A stretch of 64,000 nucleotides of DNA. Origin: Mastigias papua (taxonomy: Eukaryota; Cnidaria; Scyphozoa; Rhizostomeae; Mastigiidae). The notes under the pieces were generated by a model, which was given only the letters and a program-made list of their open reading frames with translations, was not told where the DNA came from and made no database searches. The stretch spans positions 9,247,775 to 9,311,774 of the forward strand of contig OZ025271.1 of the NCBI GenBank assembly GCA_964019165.1, written 5' to 3'. The position numbers and the translations under genes were made by a program. Of the stretch, positions 57,997 to 64,000 are shown one piece after another. Position 1 is the stretch's first letter, and every line of letters begins with the position of its first letter.

Positions 57997-58279
57997 ATGT
58001 TGTAATTTGAATGACTCCTAGTAGGTGCAAAACGTATAGTTAAGAGGCACTCTTATTTAAACTTCTCTTACTCATTAGAATTGATTCTAGTTACTTTTTC
58101 ATTTTTTCATTTTTCCATCTAGGGAATTCTTTTTAATCTATTTAGGTTTTTGTAAAAATTTATAACTTTTTTTGTAGTCTAATTTGTGTCCTCTTTTGAT
58201 ACACTCTCAATATTCACTTACAAAATAAATCTAGATTGGTTAAACTCTACATAATTTGTTTGGCTTAAAACATAATTTC

Positions 58280-58740
58280 TGTTTACTGAAATATAATATT
58301 AGTTGATAATGACTAATTGTAAGCTGTTAAAAGATGCTACTACTGAATTAGTAATAGATAAACTAATAATAATGATTCTTGTAAAGAAACATATAGATAA
58401 CAAAATAATTCAGCTGTGTAATAATTGTGGTAATAACACTATGCAAAAAAATTAAATATGTAATATACGTAAATCTAAACAATCTCATAATATAGAATAT
58501 GAATGTAAAATATGCAATACAAAAATGTAAAAATCTGCTAAATATTTTCTGTGTGAAGAACATTGAGGTAGAAAGTGTTCTTATAAAATATTTTATCGAG
58601 TTGCATCATATAAAGAAATTGTCGACTTAGTAGCAGATTGACTGAAGGGCATAAAAGTACAAAATATGTAAATACAATTGAAAAACATTAGGAATACAAA
58701 TATAAAAATAAAGGTGATATTGATAGAAATAATATATCTA
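58280..58740 (+). pseudogene. AT-rich decayed ORF interrupted by the Rep/Tc1 element, left part
   Basis: Although full of stops it reads like protein: IQLCNNCGNN, EYECKICNTKM, KSAKYFLCEEH, KCSYKIFYRVASYKEIVDLV, and KYVNTIEKH then EYKYKNKGDIDRNNIS. The Cys pairs suggest a zinc-binding region. Codon use is extremely A-rich, unlike the Rep gene next to it. The frame at KGDIDRNNIS continues across the element at 63797 as TYEEIL. Origin unknown; possibly an old viral or mobile gene. Confidence 0.35.
58739..58740. repeat. TA target duplication, left
   Basis: TA immediately before the left end repeat, matched by TA at 63795-63796. Confidence 0.75.
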
Positions 58741-59017
58741 CAATAGTGGACAAAAGTCCTTGGGACACTTAGGGAAAAAGTAAAAAAAACCATATTCCTC
58801 TGAACTTCCTTAATTTTACACCTTATAGGCAACCCCCTCCCCCCAGGAACAATGTTGGCTGATGGAGGGGACACTTGACGCTATTGCACACGTGAAAATT
58901 TTCCGCTATCGTATATACTCCTTCCACAAACCAACATTGTTTAAGGGGAGGAGGGGGATGAGAGATGAGCGCAGAGTAAAAAATTGCAAAGTGTCCCAGG
59001 ACTTTTGTCCACTATTG
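58741..59017 (+). repeat. Left end repeat, 277 bp
   Basis: Differs from the right copy (63519-63794) only by one C in a C-tract, by my reading. Its own ends are inverted (CAATAGTGGACAAAAGTCC and GGACTTTTGTCCACTATTG), and a second inverted pair (ACAATGTTGG / CCAACATTGT, with flanking C and G tracts) lies further in, so the unit is a quasi-palindrome and looks like a MITE. It is followed by TC, not TA. Confidence 0.9.
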
Positions 59018-59635
59018 TCTGGAGGTAAAATTTTTCAAAACACGTTATACCTGCAATGTATTGGTCGGTCAAGGGGTAATCAATGGTGCTAAACACGATG
59101 GCGATGATAAAAATGTTGTAAGTCACCTCTGTGACGTCATACCGTGTGGGGGTCTATCAGTTTGCCTCTGTGGCAGTGTACCTGCCTAAAGCGATAATAC
59201 GACGAAAGGGTTATTGCTGGAATACAATTTTTTCGGTAGATCAAGCATCGTGGAACATGTCCTGAGAATATGTACAAAATTGGATCAAATTAGCTCTCTA
59301 TATACGTGAGTAATGCCCTTGTGGTATGTGTGTGTAAAAAATTGCAAACGAGGCTACCACACAATCCTCTGTTAATAATAATCATCATCATTATCTAGAT
59401 GCAGATTTTCATTTATACATTTTTACACAAGTAATTTGGCTCTTTGGTAGTATGTACAATCTGAAAATAGCTTCTCATCATGTAGTTTTTCACCTGTATT
59501 TTTACGAGAGAGATAAGCTTTTTGACCGCAAAAGCGCCATTTTAATGGTCGATATCTACTGCATATGTCCATTACCGTTAAAGTGTTTGGAAAACTTCCG
59601 TTCTCAAACAATAAGCACACGGCGGGAATATTCAA

Positions 59636-59770
59636 ATTATTCCTCGTGGCACAAACATAGCAGTTGGCTACAGAGAACGACAATAAACTCACAGACATAA
59701 TAGTCCAATTATTCATCGTATAGCAAAAGTAGCACTTGCGTACAGAGAACGACAAGAAAATCACAGAGAT
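59636..59770 (+). repeat. 72-bp direct duplication just upstream of rep
   Basis: TACAGAGAACGACAA is at 59669 and again at 59741, each preceded by AATTATTC-TCGT and AGCA/AGTAGC sequence. The second copy ends 13 bp before the Rep ATG. It may be a duplicated promoter or leader segment. Confidence 0.75.
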
Positions 59771-59782
59771 AGTAATATCATA

Positions 59783-61057
59783 ATGGCTCAATTAAATAAC
59801 AATGAAGTTAGAAAAGTGTATCTGCTAACATATAGTCAAGCAGATACAGAAAGGTTCAATCGTGAGTCCTTCGCAAAACTTGTAACAACTGCTTTCCAAG
59901 CTGTAACAACAGCTCTCATCATTCAATGGGCATGTTGCATGGAACATCATATGGATGCGGGTGTCCATTTTCATATGTGTCTTCTTTTGAGCAAGCTTCA
60001 GAGGTGGAAAAAAGTTAAAAAATATCTCCAGGAGCATGGAAATATTGTTGTTAACTTCTCAGGTCACTCTGGGTATCATACAGCTTACCAGTATGTTACA
60101 AAGCAGGATACCCAGGTTCTGAGAAGCGAGAATCACCCAGCTGCAATTGCTTTCCCTAAGACGTCTTCGGCAATACGGAACCGGTCGTCACATAAGAAAG
60201 GCAAAGGTGCACAGAAAAAACGGCTTAGTAACTTGGAGGTCTCCAACATCATTGTCTCGCACAGCATTGACTCCAAGTTACATCTCCTTGCTCTGGCAAA
60301 AAAGAGAAAAACGAATGGTGACAGCAGGCTGTATGAGTTTGTATTGAATAGAGGTGAAAAAAGAGTGAACGAACTCATACAGTCTGTATGGTCAATGGAA
60401 AGGGCGCAGCAAACGTTGGACAGGAGGTCAATGTCCCGCACTGATCTCCTCAAACAGGCCTATAATAATACGTGTGTCTGTCAAGGTGAGTGGTTGCAGT
60501 GTGCCAAGCAGATTCTCTGTAACAATGGCATTCAGCGAAGTATATTTGCTGATGCCGTTATTACGTTACTCGCCATGGGTCGTGGGAAGGGCCGTAATAT
60601 ATATATTACGGGTCCAGCGAACTGTGGCAAAACATTCATTCTTGACCCCTTACGAGTTATATATAACACTTTCCTTTCACCTGCGACTTGTTCGTATGCG
60701 TGGCTAGGGGTTGAAGACAAAGAAGTTATCTTTTTGAATGACTTTCGGTATACTCCAGCTATCTTACCTTGGAATGACATGCTATTGTTGTTAGAAGGCC
60801 ACGTCGTCCATTTCGCTGCGCCTAAAACCACCTATGCTAGGGATATTGAGTTTACCAGCGACACTCCAGTTTTTGCCACCTCCAAGTCTCCCATAGTCTT
60901 CATCAAAGGCTCCAGTATTGATGAGAGAGAGACAGAAATGATGGATGTCAGATGGAGAAAGTTTCACTTTTTCCATCAGAGTCCCATTTCTTCTCAAAAG
61001 ACAGTGACACCATGCGGCACTTGTTTTGCACACCTTATACTCGACGTGGTAGAATGA
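59783..61057 (+). CDS. rep: Rep protein, HUH endonuclease plus SF3 helicase
   Basis: An intact 424-residue protein. N-terminal HUH nuclease: motif 1 YLLTYSQAD (13-21), motif 2 VHFHMCLLL (61-69, His62 and His64), motif 3 YVTK (104-107, Tyr104 the likely nicking residue). A basic linker (KKGKGAQKKR, 138-147) follows. C-terminal SF3 helicase: Walker A GPANCGKT (277-284), Walker B VIFLND (315-320), motif C region VFATSKSP (363-370) with Lys where Asn is usual, and a WRKFHF arginine region (391-396). This layout is that of Reps of circular ssDNA viruses and plasmids, which nick an origin hairpin and unwind DNA for rolling-circle replication. Length is typical of the longer members. The ATG at 59783 starts just before motif 1, as is usual. 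Convergent with the transposase. Confidence 0.9.
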   Translation: MAQLNNNEVRKVYLLTYSQADTERFNRESFAKLVTTAFQAVTTALIIQWACCMEHHMDAGVHFHMCLLLSKLQRWKKVKKYLQEHGNIVVNFSGHSGYHTAYQYVTKQDTQVLRSENHPAAIAFPKTSSAIRNRSSHKKGKGAQKKRLSNLEVSNIIVSHSIDSKLHLLALAKKRKTNGDSRLYEFVLNRGEKRVNELIQSVWSMERAQQTLDRRSMSRTDLLKQAYNNTCVCQGEWLQCAKQILCNNGIQRSIFADAVITLLAMGRGKGRNIYITGPANCGKTFILDPLRVIYNTFLSPATCSYAWLGVEDKEVIFLNDFRYTPAILPWNDMLLLLEGHVVHFAAPKTTYARDIEFTSDTPVFATSKSPIVFIKGSSIDERETEMMDVRWRKFHFFHQSPISSQKTVTPCGTCFAHLILDVVE

Positions 61058-61132
61058 TAGGTAGCAATAGGTATAATAGCCCCCCACAGTCTTTATGGAA
61101 TCTGTGCTATTGTATACATACGCCTTGACAAT

Positions 61133-61164
61133 AAGACACTGCGGGCTATATCCCGCTGTGTCTT
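61133..61164. promoter_or_regulatory. Hairpin 1, 13-bp stem
   Basis: AAGACACTGCGGG (61133-61145) pairs with CCCGCTGTGTCTT (61152-61164) with one mismatch; 6-nt loop CTATAT. It lies 76 bp past the Rep stop. It could be part of an origin or a transcript 3' structure. Confidence 0.65.
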
Positions 61165-61273
61165 GTTCTCATTTATGCTACAGTTTACACGGTTTACACC
61201 CACAGTTTACACTTGTAAAATGCTCTATATTTCTTCTTACAATATGTATTTAACGTTTGTAAACTATGTAACA

Positions 61274-61296
61274 GATGTACACAGTTTGTGTACATC
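61274..61296. promoter_or_regulatory. Hairpin 2, perfect 10-bp stem
   Basis: GATGTACACA, loop GTT, TGTGTACATC. Shares AGATGTACA with hairpin 3. Confidence 0.75.
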
Positions 61297-61484
61297 CGAT
61301 GGAGCTCTTAAAAGCATGTAGAACACGCTGTAGTACCAGAAAAATCGACATTTCTCGACGGTTTACACTTCTGAAGACTTAAGACTCAGATCATGTGACT
61401 TTTGATAGAAAAATTTTGTAAACCGTGCAGTTTTCCTTCCTTACTGCAAAATATGTATATGAAAAAAATAATAAAAAATCACTG

Positions 61485-61513
61485 CCAGATGTACAACGAT
61501 TGCGTACATCTGG
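61485..61513. promoter_or_regulatory. Hairpin 3, 10-bp stem with 9-nt loop, origin candidate
   Basis: CCAGATGTAC pairs perfectly with GTACATCTGG around the loop AACGATTGC. Stem and loop sizes match origin stem-loops of circular ssDNA replicons, but the loop is not the canonical NANTATTAC nonamer. Iteron-like motifs lie on both sides. Confidence 0.6.
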
Positions 61514-61879
61514 TACAGTAGTCAGTTTCCCCCTTATTTCAAGTGAAATGGCCTTTTTCAGTAGATTTTCAAGTGTAAACTGTGAGTGTAAACCGTTGCT
61601 ACTACCAGTTGTTGTTGTTGAGTATGAGTTCTATGGGAGCACGTACAAGCGTGTGATTTAGTATGCTCAGCAGAAAGTTGCTTGTCCACGGTTTCCTTTG
61701 AAATATTCAAGGTTTCGGCATCTTCTCCAAATGTACTATGATTGTTCACGTTGGAAAGGAACCTAGAAAAGACTTAAAACTCTGGAGTATTAGGTTTAGT
61801 ATCGACAAGAACTCTACTTATATACTACTTATGAGAACGACTAGCCATGGGGGTATCGGGCCCCCTGCCCCTCAGAGTC

Positions 61880-61928
61880 CCTTGTGTTATCATTAGAGTC
61901 CCTTGTGTTATCATTAGAGTCCCTAAGT
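61880..61928. repeat. Short tandem repeat, 22-bp unit
   Basis: AGAGTCCCTTGTGTTATCATT occurs twice, followed by a partial AGAGTCCCT. It lies just past the 3' end of the transposase gene. Confidence 0.85.
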
Positions 61929-61929
61929 A

Positions 61930-63108
61930 TTATGTAGGTGTTACAGCACTTACATTTGTACGCATCTTCTCTGTCCTAAATAAGTTGTGTACAGTTTTAC
62001 ATAAGAGTATCCAAGTGCACGAACATAGTGAATATTTCGTTCGGCACCCTCTATTTTTAGTCATTGTAATTAATCGGTTATACATGCTACTTATTGTTTT
62101 ATCTATGATACCTATGTCATAATTAGAAATTGTGCGCACAATTCTATGCTTAAATTCAATTAAATCTTCATTTACTATCCTATTATCTAAGGCATCTTGC
62201 CTGAGCTTCCTTTTTACGTTATGAAAGAAATTCTCTATGGGGTTTAAATCTGGGGACCTTGCCGGAATTTTAACGACCTCTGCCCCTATATTGTTTAGTG
62301 CTTCTTTTGCTTTCGCACTGTTTTGGCTCGGGTCATTATCTTGAAGAAAAAGCAATTTATCCTTTCCTTTTGCAGCAGCCCGATCAATAAGTATTTTATG
62401 CAAACTTTTTTCGATAAATTCCGAAAAGTATTTTCCGTTCATTGTCGTATACTCCTCAACCAGTACTGCTCCGCCCCCAAAAGAAATGCCTACTACATAG
62501 TGACAAATATTTCCACCCCTGAGATCTTTTCTCCCTTTTGCTGTTAGCTCCAGACCTTCACCAGGCGTTCTCCACACCCTGGCGGCTGGTGCCAATGCAT
62601 CCTCATAGGGATTTCGTTTGTGGACAAACGACACTGCATCTAAGTACAGCAGAACATCCTCTGTCCAGAAAGCTGGAGTCGTATGTTTTACAGCCTTAAC
62701 TGCATACGCAACCCGTTTCCTTTTGTCACTGGCCGTGAGGATGCCTTTTCTCCTTGGCCGAACATACTTATACCCAGACTGGTTGAGAAGTCTACACAAC
62801 GTCTTATTACTAACATGATGGAGTTCACACTCCATTGCAATAGCCCCTACCGTCAAGTTTGGATTTTGTTCTCTCATACATTTAAACTTTCTGAGAAAGC
62901 GATCCTTCTCTCTTCTGTTGAGTATTGGAGGTCTACCAGTCCGTTTTTTAGGCAGTTTGCACTCCATACCCAATTTAGAGATGCGCTCGACGCTAGACTT
63001 AGAGATGTTACATAGAGTAGCAATCAGACGAAGCGACAACTTACCCTCTTGTCGCAATAAGGTAACGTAAGCTTTTTTGTAATCTGTTATCTTACCGTAT
63101 TTCGCCAT
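61930..63108 (-). CDS. Tc1-like DD34E transposase
   Basis: An intact 392-residue cut-and-paste transposase. Residues 1-115 hold two helix-turn-helix regions joined by a GRPP linker (KKRTGRPPI, 54-62). The catalytic core has Asp157 (LLYLDAVSF), Asp257 (LQDNDPSQNS) and Glu292 (SPDLNPIENF), with 34 residues between the last two, so DD34E as in Tc1. Tc1 proteins usually end about at TKNRGCRTKY (residue 359); 33 more residues follow (to VTPT), so the original stop may have been lost or the tail is new. It would bind the end repeats and insert at TA, which agrees with the flanks. Start at 63108 gives the normal N-terminus. Convergent with rep. Confidence 0.92.
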   Translation of the reverse strand: MAKYGKITDYKKAYVTLLRQEGKLSLRLIATLCNISKSSVERISKLGMECKLPKKRTGRPPILNRREKDRFLRKFKCMREQNPNLTVGAIAMECELHHVSNKTLCRLLNQSGYKYVRPRRKGILTASDKRKRVAYAVKAVKHTTPAFWTEDVLLYLDAVSFVHKRNPYEDALAPAARVWRTPGEGLELTAKGRKDLRGGNICHYVVGISFGGGAVLVEEYTTMNGKYFSEFIEKSLHKILIDRAAAKGKDKLLFLQDNDPSQNSAKAKEALNNIGAEVVKIPARSPDLNPIENFFHNVKRKLRQDALDNRIVNEDLIEFKHRIVRTISNYDIGIIDKTISSMYNRLITMTKNRGCRTKYSLCSCTWILLCKTVHNLFRTEKMRTNVSAVTPT

Positions 63109-63518
63109 GACACCTCACTCGTTGAGAACCGTTACAGTCGAATTTTGCTGCCAGGGGCAACCGATTATGAAAGCACTTCAGAAGCCACAGCGAACTGCAT
63201 GATTACGAGGCTACCCCCTTGGTGCTTTGCTGTGTGCACCACATTATTCAAACTCCCCTCGTTTTTGCGTCGTATAGAGGGTATACTCTTGTAGTTTGCT
63301 AAACACGACTTAAATTTGAACTACTATATGCAAACATGCCTTTTATTTGCACTTTAAGGAGGCAAGGACCATAAAACCTACCCCATGACATTGGTATGAC
63401 GTCACGGGGTAGACCTATGGGAAAACTCTTCACACCATCACACTCAGCGCCCACGAAAACCCCATGTTCCGACCTGATTGCAGCTCAGTAGTGTCTATAG
63501 CGAAAATTTGATAGCAGA
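63109..63518. other. Upstream region of the transposase gene
   Basis: Non-coding sequence between the transposase start and the right end repeat; presumably holds its promoter. The inner edge next to the repeat is GCAGA, the inverse of TCTG after the left repeat. Confidence 0.5.
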
Positions 63519-63794
63519 CAATAGTGGACAAAAGTCCTTGGGACACTTAGGGAAAAAGTAAAAAAAACCATATTCCTCTGAACTTCCTTAATTTTACACC
63601 TTATAGGCAACCCCCTCCCCCAGGAACAATGTTGGCTGATGGAGGGGACACTTGACGCTATTGCACACGTGAAAATTTTCCGCTATCGTATATACTCCTT
63701 CCACAAACCAACATTGTTTAAGGGGAGGAGGGGGATGAGAGATGAGCGCAGAGTAAAAAATTGCAAAGTGTCCCAGGACTTTTGTCCACTATTG
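63519..63794 (+). repeat. Right end repeat, 276 bp
   Basis: Same orientation as the left repeat (58741-59017) and one C shorter. Preceded by GA (internal) and followed by TA (external). Confidence 0.9.
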
Positions 63795-63796
63795 TA
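63795..63796. repeat. TA target duplication, right
   Basis: TA immediately after the right end repeat. Confidence 0.75.
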
Positions 63797-64000
63797 CATA
63801 TGAAGAAATCCTGAAATAAGAGGTAGAAGAAGTAAATGAAATAATTCCTGAAGATGTATATATATATAGTTATATAATCAACCTAGAGATATATATGATA
63901 AATCATAAGATAAAGTACATGAAATAAACCCTGAAGATGATTAGTATGTAGAGTTTAATATGCCAGCACAATTGGATGATGAAAATATAGAATATTTTCA
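63797..64000 (+). pseudogene. AT-rich decayed ORF, right part
   Basis: Continues the interrupted frame as TYEEILK, a stop, then EVEEVNEIIPEDVYI. Runs off the window. Same A-rich style as 58280-58740. Confidence 0.35.

Larger units (their letters stand above)
55670..58010 (-). mobile_element. LINE with ORF1 and ORF2 ends, RT core deleted
   Basis: Minus-strand order: ORF1 (about 58000-57100), a linker with charged helices (56720-56350), then directly the C-terminal tail of ORF2 (56240-55775) and an A/T-rich 3' end near 55670. Between GIVLVFNAHF (56400) and QTKLGHLQRLQERAGML (about 56215) the whole RT should lie; only about 150 bp is present, so it has been deleted. Confidence 0.6.
61183..61593. 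promoter_or_regulatory. Iteron-like array, GTTTACAC
   Basis: Exact GTTTACAC at 61183, 61192, 61205 and 61361; exact inverse GTGTAAAC at 61573 and 61586; near matches at 61255 and 61417. Six exact 8-mers in 410 bp, with the inverted set on the far side of hairpin 3, is far above chance. Repeats like this near a Rep gene are typical Rep-binding sites (iterons). Confidence 0.75.
58741..63794. mobile_element. Rep plus Tc1-transposase composite element, 5.05 kb
   Basis: Bounded by two near-identical repeats (58741-59017 and 63519-63794) and by TA on the outside. It contains, in order, a duplication of 72 bp, a Rep gene on plus, an iteron and hairpin region, and a Tc1-like transposase on minus. 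Both genes are intact. The ends begin CAATAGTGGACAAAAGTCC, a Tc1/mariner-type terminus. Removing the element with one TA rejoins an AT-rich reading frame, which supports the borders. I infer one mobile unit with two replication-related enzymes of different origin. I know of no named family with this architecture. Confidence 0.8.

Noticed and set aside
61133..61513. Canonical circular ssDNA virus origin nonamer
   Set aside because: None of the three hairpin loops matches NANTATTAC; I call the region only a candidate origin.
58741..63794. Two independent MITE insertions that happen to flank Rep and a Tc1 gene
   Set aside because: Independent TA insertions should leave TA on both sides of each unit; the inner sides are TC and GA, and the outer sides are TA. 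Not fully excluded, so kept as the refuting case in the findings.
58741..63794. Integrated intact ssDNA virus
   Set aside because: No capsid-like ORF is present between the repeats, and the second gene is clearly a Tc1 transposase.

Overview
The window is eukaryotic, AT-rich and dense in transposable elements. Coding pieces have stops and exon-like gt/ag borders, simple repeats are long, and there are no operons or ribosome binding sites. The mix of LINE remnants, PIF/Harbinger, Tc1, hAT-like and Helitron-like elements, plus gene families I associate with cnidarians and other marine invertebrates, suggests a marine invertebrate animal. I cannot place it to phylum from the sequence alone.

Layout. 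0-6.5 kb: mostly non-coding, with an hAT-type MITE, a 479-bp inverted-repeat element, a copy of a MITE beginning TACCGTAAATCC, and a GATT microsatellite. 6.57-16.87 kb: one PIF/Harbinger transposon whose transposase is cut into three blocks by a 5'-truncated LINE (11-bp target duplication) and by a 4.8-kb pair of Helitron-like elements that contain a giant foldback and a diverged tandem array. 17.3-20.5 kb: a run of small exon-like blocks, mostly phase 0 and rich in Ser/Pro/Thr, possibly part of a host gene, with local duplications. 23.8 kb: a Myb/SANT-like fragment. 24.5-25.3 kb: a TA-flanked element. 26.8-27.8 kb: a LINE 3' end with an 11-bp target duplication and a 17-bp perfect 3'-UTR hairpin. 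28-32.3 kb and later: four members of a MITE family with TA at the ends. 33-35.7 kb: a decayed LINE. 36.5 kb: second copy of the TACCGTAAATCC MITE. 37-52 kb: largely non-coding with local duplications and foldbacks. 52.8-55.7 kb: an inverted-repeat element holding a decayed minus-strand gene with a PIN-like motif. 55.7-58 kb: a minus-strand LINE that has lost its RT core.

The most interesting object is at 58741-63794. It is a 5.05-kb TA-flanked element bounded by two almost identical 276/277-bp repeats. It carries two intact convergent genes: a Rep protein (HUH endonuclease plus superfamily 3 helicase, as in circular ssDNA replicons) and a Tc1-like DD34E transposase. Between their 3' ends lies about 0.87 kb with six exact GTTTACAC/GTGTAAAC iteron-like motifs and three strong hairpins, one with a 10-bp stem and a 9-nt loop, which looks like a replication origin. 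I infer a hybrid of a cut-and-paste transposon and a rolling-circle replicon. The two ORFs and the near-identity of the end repeats suggest it is young.
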